64,000 nt of DNA from Pseudomonas sp. AOB-7 (GCF_003696305.1 NZ_RFFK01000016.1:1-64000); one strand, 5' to 3'; shown: positions 16,963 to 25,999, counted from the stretch's first letter. Numbers and translations are program-made. Notes: generated by a model not told the origin, from the letters alone.

Positions 16963-17987
16963 GCTTCGTTTTCCTGTCGCCGGCGTGCATCGAATAAAAG
17001 GTCGCCAATTGGCTGCGATGGCCCCGATGAAATGTCGAAAGCAAAGAAGGCCAACACAAACTGAATCCCGGAAATGATCGGCAAGCTGGCAATCATGATG
17101 GTTCCAGAAGTGGCAGGCTCGCCCGTGGTGATCGATGAGTACCAATGGATGCCGCCGTAGACTACGCCGAACAAGATCATCGCCAGTCCGACTACGAACT
17201 CGAGAGACGCCAGGGACATATCCCGCAGGATGTAGTTATAGAAGAAGCGCTTGCAGAAATTCCGCGAATGCTTGAGGAGGAATTCCGGCAAAATTCGACC
17301 AATCCGCAGGTTACTGACCTCGTCGCCATAATAGGCGTCCATGGGAACATCGACCACCATGGCGCGCAGCGTGTTGAGACGGAACAGCATGTCGGTCTCG
17401 AAGAAATATCGCTGGCTCATACGATGCATGGGCAAATGAGCGGCCACGCGCGCATCAACTGCGGTAAATCCATTGGTGGGGTCGAACAAACTCCAGTACC
17501 CCGTCGAGAGTTTGGCTAGCAGCGAGAGCGCGGCATTACCGAACAACCGCAGTTTGGGCATCCGACGAATATGCTCCAGGTCATAGAAACGGTTGCCCTT
17601 ACAGTAGTCAGCACGCCCCTTGAGAATGGGCATGATCAACTTCGGCACCAGTCGAGGGTCCATCTGGCCATCGCCATCGACCTTCACGATAATCCGCGCA
17701 CCATCCGCAATCGCCGCCTTGTAGCCGGCCATCACTGCGCCCCCCACACCAAGATTGTGTGGGTTCTTGAGCACCTGAACCCGAGGGTCGGCACAGTGCT
17801 CCAAGACAAAATCGCCACTGCCGTCCGGACACTGATCATCCACTACGTAAATGCTGGACACCTCGGGACCAATTTTTTCGATAACCCCCAGAATGTGCGC
17901 CTTGACTCTGAAGCAGGGCAGCACCACCGCCACGTGGTGGCTCACAACACCCTCGCGCATCTCGTTAAAGCCGGACAATACGTTCAT
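16959..17987 (-). CDS. Polyprenyl-phosphate glycosyltransferase (GT2, GtrB/CsbB-like)
   Basis: This 342-residue GT2 enzyme has the dolichol-phosphate-mannose-synthase-like catalytic domain: YVVDDQCPDGSGD (47-59) with the first aspartates, and VKVDGDGQMDP (101-111) with the DXD-type metal site. Two C-terminal hydrophobic spans (about 258-285 and 300-325) anchor it in the membrane. Such enzymes load a sugar from a nucleotide donor onto undecaprenyl phosphate for periplasmic glycosylation. Its stop overlaps the rmd start, and its start overlaps the upstream stop, each by 4 nt. The donor sugar cannot be read from the sequence. This gene is additional to the CPA operon as I know it. Confidence 0.88.
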   Translation of the reverse strand: MNVLSGFNEMREGVVSHHVAVVLPCFRVKAHILGVIEKIGPEVSSIYVVDDQCPDGSGDFVLEHCADPRVQVLKNPHNLGVGGAVMAGYKAAIADGARIIVKVDGDGQMDPRLVPKLIMPILKGRADYCKGNRFYDLEHIRRMPKLRLFGNAALSLLAKLSTGYWSLFDPTNGFTAVDARVAAHLPMHRMSQRYFFETDMLFRLNTLRAMVVDVPMDAYYGDEVSNLRIGRILPEFLLKHSRNFCKRFFYNYILRDMSLASLEFVVGLAMILFGVVYGGIHWYSSITTGEPATSGTIMIASLPIISGIQFVLAFFAFDISSGPSQPIGDLLFDARRRQENEA

Positions 17988-19255
17988 GCGGCAACCTTGG
18001 CGGAGAATGAACGAATGACATAGTCATGTAACTCATGATTGTGAATCAGCTCCGGCAACGGCATGCCATCGGAGAAAACATCGCCACGTGAGGTATGACT
18101 GCCCGTGCGCTGAGTAATCCTTTCAAACAACTCGAAGAACCTTGGCTGGCGGTCGTTGATACACAGACGAGCATCCGCCTCCAACGGACGCCAGATGACA
18201 AACTGATAAAACAGTTTGGTTGCCCCTGTCTGGATATCCACATGAAAAGCCGGAGAACCGTCTATATGGGCTTCACGCAACACCTCGGCCGCTTGTCGGG
18301 CCTCCTCGGCGGAGGAGAAGAAGACGTGGCCATCGTTGGTCATCGCCTGCTCGACACGCTCGAAGGTAATACCTACAGCCCTTAGAAAACCTTCCGGATT
18401 CAGCTGGCGATAAAGAAACTCGTTTTCAGACACCGAGCAGTATTGAGAGAAGGCATTGGCTACCAGCCAATCCTTGCCATCGACTGCATCGAAGAGAATG
18501 CCCAGGGCATAATCGAAAAGCCCGAAAACGACCCGCATTTCTTCCGACAGGCCATCCTCTACCGTCCACTTATGGTGCTGCAGGTGAGCCAGCGAATTCA
18601 TGAACAGCAGAGCGAAATCCGGACGCTCGCGACGGTAGTAATGCGCGAAGAGGATGGCATTCACCACGTCGAACAGGGCGAACAGCATATGCTCGGATAC
18701 ACCATGGTGCAGCGCGCTAACCACCAGTTTCGGCGCCCGCGGCAATAAGGCGAGGGCAATATGAGGCCGCAGGCAAAATTTCAGCAGACGCAGTGCCGAA
18801 GTAAGCGATCGCCCCACATTTAAGTCGCCATAGTTCTTCGAGTAATAACGAGGAAAGGCGAGCAGATCATTCAGCTCAGGCGGATAGGCGGACTCGCTGA
18901 AGGTCCAAGGATCGGGAAAGAAGAATGCACAATTTCTCCCCACGCCGCGACTCGCATTCATCGCCCCCCACACACCGCAGCGCCAGCCGTCACTGCCGAG
19001 CGTTTCCCATAGCTGCGGATGGGTCAGCGACGGCACGTCACCGAGGTGAGCAACACCATGTTCGGCGGCCGGGCGTCCGGTATGAATCGAGACCCATTGA
19101 ACCCAAGGATCCAGGCCGAAGCGTTCCTGTTTTTCGTTCGTATCCGTCCGGGTGTGCTTTAACGCGAGCAACCGCTGCAGATGTCTGGCACCCAGCCGCT
19201 CGGCGGCCAGCGCCATAAGTTCGGGATTGAACTCATTGATTTCCAGAAGAAACAT
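17984..19255 (-). CDS. Alkaline-phosphatase-superfamily-like protein of unknown function, probably divergent active site
   Basis: This 423-residue protein has no obvious signal peptide. I match it weakly to type I phosphodiesterase / nucleotide pyrophosphatase members of the alkaline phosphatase fold. Supporting blocks are LLEINEFNPELM at the N-terminus, VSIHTGRPAAEHG (55-67, compared with TG..P..HGI), FMNSLAHLQHHKW (218-230) and QLNPEGFL (284-291). The expected metal ligands and nucleophile look altered: no D-G at the first strand, no Thr in the usual place before the TG, Asn220 for Asp, and VANAFS where SDHG is expected. It may be a non-catalytic or repurposed fold. It is embedded by a 4-nt overlap with the GT2 gene and a 3-nt gap to the EamA-like gene, so it probably serves the same process. 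Confidence 0.6.
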   Translation of the reverse strand: MFLLEINEFNPELMALAAERLGARHLQRLLALKHTRTDTNEKQERFGLDPWVQWVSIHTGRPAAEHGVAHLGDVPSLTHPQLWETLGSDGWRCGVWGAMNASRGVGRNCAFFFPDPWTFSESAYPPELNDLLAFPRYYSKNYGDLNVGRSLTSALRLLKFCLRPHIALALLPRAPKLVVSALHHGVSEHMLFALFDVVNAILFAHYYRRERPDFALLFMNSLAHLQHHKWTVEDGLSEEMRVVFGLFDYALGILFDAVDGKDWLVANAFSQYCSVSENEFLYRQLNPEGFLRAVGITFERVEQAMTNDGHVFFSSAEEARQAAEVLREAHIDGSPAFHVDIQTGATKLFYQFVIWRPLEADARLCINDRQPRFFELFERITQRTGSHTSRGDVFSDGMPLPELIHNHELHDYVIRSFSAKVAA

Positions 19256-19258
19256 CGG

Positions 19259-19618
19259 TCACACCCTCTGCATGTGGGTCACGATGATGCCGGCAATGAT
19301 CAGACCGCTACCGACCAGGGTATTGGTGCTCACTTTCTCGCCCAATATCACCAATGAAAACACCGGCACCAAAATGTAGGACAGGGCCGTCAGCGGATAG
19401 GCAATCGAGAGCGGCAGTACTTTCAGGACATAGATCCAGACCAGAATCGTAAGCGCATAAAGAAATACGGCGCCCATCAGATACGGGCTACTCAGGAACG
19501 ACCAGAGCAACTGCACCAAGCTGTCGCCCCGCCAGCGATCGGCCCCCAGCTTGAACAACAGCTGACCGGAAGCCATGGAGAATGCCGTCAGGACGGCCAA
19601 CGCAACCGCGACGTTCAT
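19259..19618 (-). CDS. EamA/SMR-like four-helix membrane protein, candidate lipid-linked sugar flippase
   Basis: This 119-residue protein has four hydrophobic segments, ending SGLIIAGIIVTHMQRV. It resembles half-size EamA/small multidrug resistance proteins such as ArnE/ArnF, including ASGQLLFKLGA in helix 1 and PLSIAYPLTALSYILVPVF in helix 3. ArnE/F flip undecaprenyl-phosphate-linked aminoarabinose, so a flippase role for the product of the neighbouring GT2 enzyme is a reasonable inference. It overlaps the YfhO-like gene by 4 nt. Confidence 0.75.
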   Translation of the reverse strand: MNVAVALAVLTAFSMASGQLLFKLGADRWRGDSLVQLLWSFLSSPYLMGAVFLYALTILVWIYVLKVLPLSIAYPLTALSYILVPVFSLVILGEKVSTNTLVGSGLIIAGIIVTHMQRV

Positions 19619-21942
19619 GGCCGAGACCTCTTGCGCAGCGCCAACAGCAGACTGATGAAGACCAATACGAGACTTACCAGAGTGACGCCGAGTCCGACAT
19701 AAAAGCTGCGTGGCATATAGTCGAGCTGAATGTGATGCTTGCCCGAGGGAACCCTTACGGCTTTACCCATGACCTGAGCGCTGTAGAGCGTTACCGGAGC
19801 CTCGTCAATTTTTGCTTGCCAGCCCGGATAATTGGCATCGGCAACGAACAGCCAGACCGGACACTCAGTGAGCACGGTCATTCGGTAGTGCCGGGAGGTT
19901 GCCTGCGATACCTCTAAACGGGCTGGCTCTTCGCACACGTGCTGCACAGCAGCACCCACGGCGTCCGGCCCCTCCACCAGCAGCAGCCCTGGCTCACTCT
20001 GCACCAGTTGCTGCAAGGCCGCCTCGGGGGAGTCCACGAAAGCAGCACGCTGATATAACTGGAATCGTGGCCGCGCATGGATATTTCGATAGATCAACAC
20101 ACCATCATCGGTGTCGTGATGAATCAGCGTCAAACCCGCAGCATGGCTTGGGGCATGACGAGACGCGTATTTGACGCCCAGTACATCGATGATGCGACTT
20201 CCCGGTTGCGTGGCGACATCACCGTTCAACTCCGCCTCGACCGTCGACTGAATCAGCATGCGCCTCGCCAGCGCCAGCCCGAGAACTCCGTCAATCGAAG
20301 GGATGCCCCAGTCAAGGGAGGGGAAAGGGCTGATACTCTTCAAATAGTGCTGATACTGTTTGGCCAAGCTCGGGTCATTGGACGGAATAAAAACAAACAT
20401 GCCGGCCTCGCGACCGCTTGATGCCTTGAACTCTGCCAGTTGCGGGTCTTGCAGAATAGTCTGGATCGACTCAGGCTGGTGAAGCACGGTTGTATCGTAA
20501 AAATTGAATACGGCCGTTTTGTAAGCAAACGCACCCATTGCATAAAGAATCACAGCCAGGACGGCAGCATGCCTCAGCTGGCCTATTCGGCAAAGGCCAC
20601 CGGCCAAAATTATAAAAGCTGCCGACTCCCACGCGTTGAGCGATGTAAAAGCGCTGTCGTAAAAATAGGCTACCAGCATCAACCAGAGCAGGAAATAGAA
20701 CATCACGCCATAACGTGTACTCTTACTAACTGAGGCCTGGCTTAGTATACCCGCTAAATTGTCCAGTACATAAGCGGCGATGACCGCCATACCTATTACC
20801 GCCAATGAAAAGAATGGGTGCATAATCCTGTAACCACGCAACCCAGGCACCAGATTTAATTCGTACACCAGCCTAAATAGCGGCGATGCGAACTCCATCC
20901 CTAAGTTGAACAGGAAAGTCGCCGCTAACACATGCCCGACAATTCGCGCAGAAGGTTTGGCAAAAATCACCGCCCCAAACAGCAAGACGACCAGACAGGA
21001 AGCCAGACTCTCCGTGGTAAAGATCTTGGTCGTAGGGTCGGCGTTAAAGAACAACAGGCCTTTCACATAGACGTCCAGGCCGATTAAACCGGCGAACGCC
21101 AGATTGATACCATTCTCTCTATGCGATTGGCCAATCAGTTCGATCAGGGGCAGCAGTTGTACTGCCGACAAGCCCACCGCCAGGGCCACGGCCCAGATAC
21201 CGAACAATAGAAGGGGCTTGCGGTTGCTCCATACCAGGCTCCGGTTTTCCTGCGTGAGCAGCAATACCGAGAGCCTTACGATCAGGTAGATGGCCGAGCC
21301 ATGTGCAATGTGCGGATAGCCGGCAAAAATAAGCAGTGCGGCAGGCAGCGCCATCAAACTCGCGCGCCACAAAGTAGGTCGCCTTAGCCAGTACTCGACA
21401 GCGGCAAGTAGCCAAGGCGCCCAGGTCATGGCGCCAGAAACGCTCAGGTTGTATTGAAAACCAATCCAAACACCCGAGAACGTAGTCGCCAAGCTGGCAA
21501 AGACAGCTGCCCAGGGCCTTATACCCAGACTCAAGGCAAGGCAATAAACCCCTATGCCGCCTAGTAGCATGCTTAGCCAGTGAAATACGCCGATTCCGTA
21601 CTGGGGCTCGAACAAGAGCGCACAGAGAACATTCAGCGGATTGGCAAAGCCACCTTGCCCTTCGGCAAACAAAGGGTGTCCACCATAAATCCCGCTATCC
21701 CAGAGGAGTTCCCGCTCGCCCAGCAACGCCTGCGAATGAAATGACAACAGTGACAGCCCGTGGTGTGCGGCATCGGCATGAACAATTACCTGTCCACCCC
21801 ACAGCGCAGGCCACCAAAAATAGGTAACCAATACGAACAAAACGATCAGCGGCGTATGTTTCCGCCAATCTAACGCCGGGTTGCTGGCGACATTTTCCAC
21901 GATAGCCGTTATGTCCTTTAAAGCCATCTGTTGCATTTCCAT
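19615..21942 (-). CDS. YfhO-family polytopic membrane protein, candidate GT-C glycosyltransferase
   Basis: This 775-residue protein has about twelve membrane spans, then a roughly 200-residue extracytoplasmic region and a last helix before a basic tail (LLALRKRSRP). The first periplasmic loop contains HADAAHHG and SGIYGGHPLFAEGQGGFANP, the layout of YfhO/GT-C enzymes. In Bacillus and Listeria, YfhO-type proteins use polyprenyl-phosphate sugars made by a CsbB-type GT2 enzyme to glycosylate wall polymers. I infer an analogous periplasmic transferase acting on the polysaccharide or lipid A-core here. The ATG at 21942 has AAGG 9 nt upstream. Coding sequence is visibly AT-rich: one line, 20341-20400, counts 25 G+C of 60. 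Confidence 0.78.
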   Translation of the reverse strand: MEMQQMALKDITAIVENVASNPALDWRKHTPLIVLFVLVTYFWWPALWGGQVIVHADAAHHGLSLLSFHSQALLGERELLWDSGIYGGHPLFAEGQGGFANPLNVLCALLFEPQYGIGVFHWLSMLLGGIGVYCLALSLGIRPWAAVFASLATTFSGVWIGFQYNLSVSGAMTWAPWLLAAVEYWLRRPTLWRASLMALPAALLIFAGYPHIAHGSAIYLIVRLSVLLLTQENRSLVWSNRKPLLLFGIWAVALAVGLSAVQLLPLIELIGQSHRENGINLAFAGLIGLDVYVKGLLFFNADPTTKIFTTESLASCLVVLLFGAVIFAKPSARIVGHVLAATFLFNLGMEFASPLFRLVYELNLVPGLRGYRIMHPFFSLAVIGMAVIAAYVLDNLAGILSQASVSKSTRYGVMFYFLLWLMLVAYFYDSAFTSLNAWESAAFIILAGGLCRIGQLRHAAVLAVILYAMGAFAYKTAVFNFYDTTVLHQPESIQTILQDPQLAEFKASSGREAGMFVFIPSNDPSLAKQYQHYLKSISPFPSLDWGIPSIDGVLGLALARRMLIQSTVEAELNGDVATQPGSRIIDVLGVKYASRHAPSHAAGLTLIHHDTDDGVLIYRNIHARPRFQLYQRAAFVDSPEAALQQLVQSEPGLLLVEGPDAVGAAVQHVCEEPARLEVSQATSRHYRMTVLTECPVWLFVADANYPGWQAKIDEAPVTLYSAQVMGKAVRVPSGKHHIQLDYMPRSFYVGLGVTLVSLVLVFISLLLALRKRSRP

Positions 21943-22154
21943 ACCCAGCAACCTTAATCAGTCTACGCAACTTGAAAAACCAGGGAAACTCTGAAAAAGC
22001 CAGCCAATCGGACTAACAGCCCTCAAAGTCTCACGATTGCGGGCATGTCCATCCGCACACATGTCACAACATGACTCACAAACAATAACCCCCTATCTTG
22101 CGAGCACCGCCAGTTGACATAACTCGTAACAGCACTCACACAAGGCGGCAACTG

Positions 22155-23000
22155 CTATTTCGAAGAGAACATTCGCCTTACCGCTGTAACAAATCGTACA
22201 AACACCCATAGCCGACTATTGTAAATTGCATACAACTGCGCCTCTGCCGTGTCCGCGCGCCGCGTAGCGCTACATAGATTGTCCTTAAGCAACTGTACAT
22301 CCGACACAGGATGGCTAAGGAGATGACCATCGCAGAGCTGAAAGTCGTCCAGGATATTGGGGGGCAGCGAGAGCGGCACGAGGAGTTCTAGCTTTTCTTT
22401 TGCCACATAGTAACGGTTGATTCCGTCGCAAAATGCAAACTGATAACCCGCATCAAGAATGAGTGACTTCCAGTGTGGATCGCTGTCGTAGGAAGACTCA
22501 ATCAAGATGATCCAAGGGCGCCATTTCTGAAAGTCCATGCCCCGCAACACTTGCTCTTCGAAGCCCTCGACATCGATCTTTAGAAAATGAATGGGACTTT
22601 CGCGCCTAGCATGCTCGTCGCAAATACTAGCAAGCGTTCGGGTCTTAACTGTTCGTTGAACAAATGGTATCCCTTCGGCTTTTTGCCTTTCTGCCATTTC
22701 CAAGCTGAGGGTCGAAAGCCCCGTCTCAGGCGACTCGAAGAAAATCAAATCACTCTCCTCATCGCCCACCGCCATGCAAAGATTTATATCCTCAGGACGC
22801 TCATTGCAAAGAGATTCATAGTAATGCAGAACGGGCTCGATATTGATACCGCGCCACCCCCGCTCATACAAGGAGCGCGTTACCGAATCACGCGTGGGAT
22901 GATTCGCGCCGATGTCGATATAGAAGCCCGGCCCAAAGAGTTTAAGTGCTCGCCAGAGCGTTACATCTTCGAAGTTTTGCGCGTAGGAGATGAATACCAT
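22155..23000 (-). CDS. FkbM-family methyltransferase
   Basis: This 281-residue SAM-dependent methyltransferase has the FkbM pattern: GFYIDIGANHPTRDSVT near residue 27, INIEPVLHYYESL, and FLKIDVEGFEEQVLRGMDF. FkbM enzymes O-methylate sugars or polyketides; in this locus a rhamnose hydroxyl is the likely target, but that is inference. It is the last gene of the upstream block, separated by about 210 nt from the YfhO-like gene and about 105 nt from the preceding methyltransferase. The ATG at 23009 is an alternative start. Composition is AT-rich like its downstream neighbours. Confidence 0.82.
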   Translation of the reverse strand: MVFISYAQNFEDVTLWRALKLFGPGFYIDIGANHPTRDSVTRSLYERGWRGINIEPVLHYYESLCNERPEDINLCMAVGDEESDLIFFESPETGLSTLSLEMAERQKAEGIPFVQRTVKTRTLASICDEHARRESPIHFLKIDVEGFEEQVLRGMDFQKWRPWIILIESSYDSDPHWKSLILDAGYQFAFCDGINRYYVAKEKLELLVPLSLPPNILDDFQLCDGHLLSHPVSDVQLLKDNLCSATRRADTAEAQLYAIYNSRLWVFVRFVTAVRRMFSSK

Positions 23001-23106
23001 GGTCAACATACCTATATGTTTTTCTTAACCCGAAGGCGCTGAGCTGTTATTTTGTTCTATCCAACGGCTTTAACACTCGACAAGGAAGTGTGCGAATTAA
23101 TCCATA

Positions 23107-23940
23107 TCAAGACTCAAGCGGCTTGCGCGCAATGATCGCCTGGCTTTTCGGCATGACGCCGTCGAGCGCCTGCTTGACCTGTGCACCGCCTGGTTCCTGC
23201 AGCAGCGCTGCCCAGGTTCTGGCCCAGTTGTTCAATAACGGATGGTCGGGCGCAGCCAGGTCTTTCTTACAGACCCAGAAGAATGCCCACCAAACTGCCC
23301 AGTAGAACCCGTAATAGGTGCGTCGCTCGATCACCAGCCCGGCATCCAGCACTAATCGTTCGAAATCGTCGCGACTGAAGATATTGATGTGGTTGGGTTT
23401 CATGAAGTGCGCTGCGGGTGCCAACTGTTGTTGCACCCCCTCACTGGCGGCATCGGGCACGGTCAGCAGGTACAACGCGCCGGGTTTGCCCACCCGGACC
23501 AGCTCGCGCATGAAATCCGCCGGCACGTCCACGTGCTCGAGAACCTCCATCGCGATGATCTTGTCGAGGTGAGCATCGGGCAATGGCAGGGGATTGCCGT
23601 CCGTTACCAGTGGATGTAACGCCCTGGCGGGTGAACCTTGCAGTAGTTTTTCGACCGCGCAGACACGCTCAGGGTCGATATCGGCGAAGATGACTTCGGC
23701 CTTCATCTTGGCGCAGAAATGGGTGAACGGCCCCTCGCCACAGCCCACGTCCAATACCCGGTCCTCGGGGCGAATCGGGAAGCCTTGCAGCAACTCGCCG
23801 GTGTCGGTATTGAACCAGCCACTCAGACAGGCATCGACCAAGGCGAAATCATCCAGCGGAGCCTCTGATTCCGACCTTTCAGGGTGTGCTGCATGAATAG
23901 GGCTTTGCTTGCTGAAGAGCCTCTTGAGAACACTGAACAT
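23107..23940 (-). CDS. Class I SAM-dependent methyltransferase (distal paralogue)
   Basis: This 277-residue methyltransferase has the SAM-binding VLDVGCGEG (62-70), acidic IFADID, and MEVLEHVDVPADFMRELVRV, typical of the Methyltransf_11/23 group. It is a clear paralogue of the methyltransferase at 25106-25999: both share GWF, GFPI, NHI(N/Q)(I/V)FSR and YYGFYW blocks and a PKSQ.I.ARKPL ending. The start at 23940 overlaps the acyltransferase stop as TGATG. It likely methylates sugars of the D-rhamnan or its cap, matching genes PA5455-PA5459 as I recall their makeup. Confidence 0.85.
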   Translation of the reverse strand: MFSVLKRLFSKQSPIHAAHPERSESEAPLDDFALVDACLSGWFNTDTGELLQGFPIRPEDRVLDVGCGEGPFTHFCAKMKAEVIFADIDPERVCAVEKLLQGSPARALHPLVTDGNPLPLPDAHLDKIIAMEVLEHVDVPADFMRELVRVGKPGALYLLTVPDAASEGVQQQLAPAAHFMKPNHINIFSRDDFERLVLDAGLVIERRTYYGFYWAVWWAFFWVCKKDLAAPDHPLLNNWARTWAALLQEPGGAQVKQALDGVMPKSQAIIARKPLES

Positions 23941-25109
23941 CACGATCCCTTGACTTGTTGACATGCCTGACCGTCTTCCAAAGTGCTTCGAGCAGGGCCG
24001 GCAGTCAGGAAACGCCTCGCAATGGCTGCACCATGCTGCCGCAATGGCGTCTCGATCAGGCGATAGTTCAACTCACTGCACAGGACGATCAATGCGCCTG
24101 CAGTGAGTAGGAACGGAAAGAACATGTCATCCCCCGGCACGATCTCGGGTCTCAGGCGATACCAGAGTTCCCGGGTGATGAAAAACGCGGGGATGTGGAT
24201 GAGATAGATGGCGTAGGAGCGCGTTCCTACCCAGAGCAGCAGTTGCTTGAGAGGGCTTGCCGGGACAAACAGGCGCAGGTCATACGAAGCCATCCAGACC
24301 AGCAGCGCCGAAAGCACGGCGAACAGACTGAATTTGTACGACACCACTTGCAAGACCTCGGAGGCCACCACCCCCATGCAAAGGAAAATCCCGGCCATCA
24401 CCAGCGTACCCAGGCCCCATTCCCGCAGAAATACCGGACGCATCAAGGCATAGGTGCTGTGCTGGCTCCAAATGGCCAGCAATACGCCAAGGGCGATTGC
24501 ATCGGTACGAAACATCACGCTCATCAGCGTTCGGCTCGACAGCAACTGGACTACTACCAGCGCTATAAGCACATGAGGCAAGAATCGACGGGACAACATC
24601 ACCAGCAGGGGAAGCACCAGATAGAACTGTTCCTCGAGCGACAAGGTCCAGTAAACGAAACTGGCACCATACTCGCTGCGGCCGAAGGTCTCTGCGAAAC
24701 GCAGGTTCGCCACCTGCAGCACACCCGCCACGCTGGCCTCCAAGTTCGTCCGGAAGGTCCCGAAGACTCCCGACTGATTGAACAGCACCGACGCCAACAG
24801 GATCAGCGCCAGCCACGTCCAGGCCGATGGCAGTAGACGCCAGGCGCGGCGAATCCAGAAAGCCACCGTGATACGCATCGACATGTCCACATTGCTGCTG
24901 GCCTGCAACCTTGGCAACAAGTCGCGGGCAATCACGAAGCCAGAAATCGCGAAGAACAGATCGACCCCGAAACCACCACCAAAATACGCACCAAGTCTCG
25001 CCAGAGCTGGCGTGCTCCAGGTAAACAGGTTGCCTAGCGCATGGTGCAGTACGACGAAAAGTACGGCGAAAGCCCGCAGAATCTCGATATCGTCGATTCG
25101 TTTATTCAT
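23940..25109 (-). CDS. OafA/YrhL-type membrane acyltransferase
   Basis: This 389-residue acyltransferase-3 family protein has about ten membrane helices. It starts RIDDIEILRAFAVLFVVLHHA, with the conserved LRAFAV..VV..H catalytic region, then GGFGVDLFFAISGFVIA and SLEEQFYLVLPLLV. These integral enzymes acetylate O-antigen and other cell-surface sugars, with acetyl-CoA as the usual donor. It overlaps the upstream methyltransferase by 4 nt (ATGA), so the cap-modification genes are coexpressed. Confidence 0.9.
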   Translation of the reverse strand: MNKRIDDIEILRAFAVLFVVLHHALGNLFTWSTPALARLGAYFGGGFGVDLFFAISGFVIARDLLPRLQASSNVDMSMRITVAFWIRRAWRLLPSAWTWLALILLASVLFNQSGVFGTFRTNLEASVAGVLQVANLRFAETFGRSEYGASFVYWTLSLEEQFYLVLPLLVMLSRRFLPHVLIALVVVQLLSSRTLMSVMFRTDAIALGVLLAIWSQHSTYALMRPVFLREWGLGTLVMAGIFLCMGVVASEVLQVVSYKFSLFAVLSALLVWMASYDLRLFVPASPLKQLLLWVGTRSYAIYLIHIPAFFITRELWYRLRPEIVPGDDMFFPFLLTAGALIVLCSELNYRLIETPLRQHGAAIARRFLTAGPARSTLEDGQACQQVKGS

Positions 25110-25999
25110 CGTGAGACATCACCTGCCAGGGGTTTACGCGCCAGGATGATCTGGCTCTTCGGCAAGGCACGATCCAGAGCATCGCGAATCTTCTCGCCTC
25201 CGGGCAGATGAATCGTTGCGTGCCAGAGCGTGGCCCATTGATCCAGCAATGGGTGGAACGGCCCCTCGATCTGATCGTGGGTGGCGCCACGGAACACATG
25301 GCCATCGGCCTGTTTGGTGCCCCAGAACAGCATCATCCACAACGTCCAGTAGAAGCCGTAGTAACTGCGTGATTCGACGACCAGCCCAGCGCTCTCCACG
25401 AGTTCGGCAAAGCCTTCGCGAGAAAAGACCTGGATGTGGTTGGGAGACTCGAAGTGCAAAGGCGGCGCGATGGCTCGCTGCAGGTCTTCGCTACTCTGGT
25501 CGGGCACTGAAATGAAGTATTGGGCACCCGGGCGACCGACCCTGACCAGCTCCTGCAGGATCGCCAATGGCTGCTCCACATGCTCCAGTACTTCCAGGGC
25601 GACGACCTTGGTCGCCAGACAGTCCGGCAAGGGCAAGGGCAAGCTGTCGGATACTATGCCCTGAGCCTCACGCGCCGGGGTCTCGCGGACTTTCTCGCAC
25701 AGCGTCTCGACCTTGGCCGCCTCGCTATCGGTAAAAATGACGTGAGCACCACGTCGCGCGCAGAACAGCGTGCTGCCGCCATGCCCGCAGCCTAGATCCA
25801 GAACCACGTCATCCGCATAGATGGGAAAACCACGGAACAGCTCATTCGCGTCATTCTGAAACCAGCCCCCCATCACCGCGTCGACCAGGCCGCAATCACG
25901 GGAGTCGACGGCAGCCCCTGGCGCTGCGGTCTCGGGCGCCGAGGCCGGCTCTGCTTCCGTCGCTGCCGAGCGACACAACCATTCACGCAAGGCTCGCAT
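25106..25999 (-). CDS. Class I SAM-dependent methyltransferase (proximal paralogue)
   Basis: This 297-residue methyltransferase has VLDLGCGHGG (66-75) and LEVLEHVEQPLAILQELVRV. The N-terminus carries a low-complexity Ala/Pro/Glu stretch (about 12-31) before the shared domain. It is paralogous to the gene at 23107-23940 but distinctly more GC-rich, suggesting an old duplication or separate arrival. It overlaps the glycosyltransferase upstream by 17 nt and the acyltransferase downstream by 4 nt. Sugar O-methylation is inferred from context. Confidence 0.85.
   Translation of the reverse strand: MRALREWLCRSAATEAEPASAPETAAPGAAVDSRDCGLVDAVMGGWFQNDANELFRGFPIYADDVVLDLGCGHGGSTLFCARRGAHVIFTDSEAAKVETLCEKVRETPAREAQGIVSDSLPLPLPDCLATKVVALEVLEHVEQPLAILQELVRVGRPGAQYFISVPDQSSEDLQRAIAPPLHFESPNHIQVFSREGFAELVESAGLVVESRSYYGFYWTLWMMLFWGTKQADGHVFRGATHDQIEGPFHPLLDQWATLWHATIHLPGGEKIRDALDRALPKSQIILARKPLAGDVSR

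Noticed and set aside
16959..17987. A CPA chain-polymerising rhamnosyltransferase
   Set aside because: The dolichol-phosphate-mannose-synthase-like domain and two C-terminal membrane spans fit polyprenyl-phosphate loading, and WbpX/Y/Z already cover the D-rhamnan.
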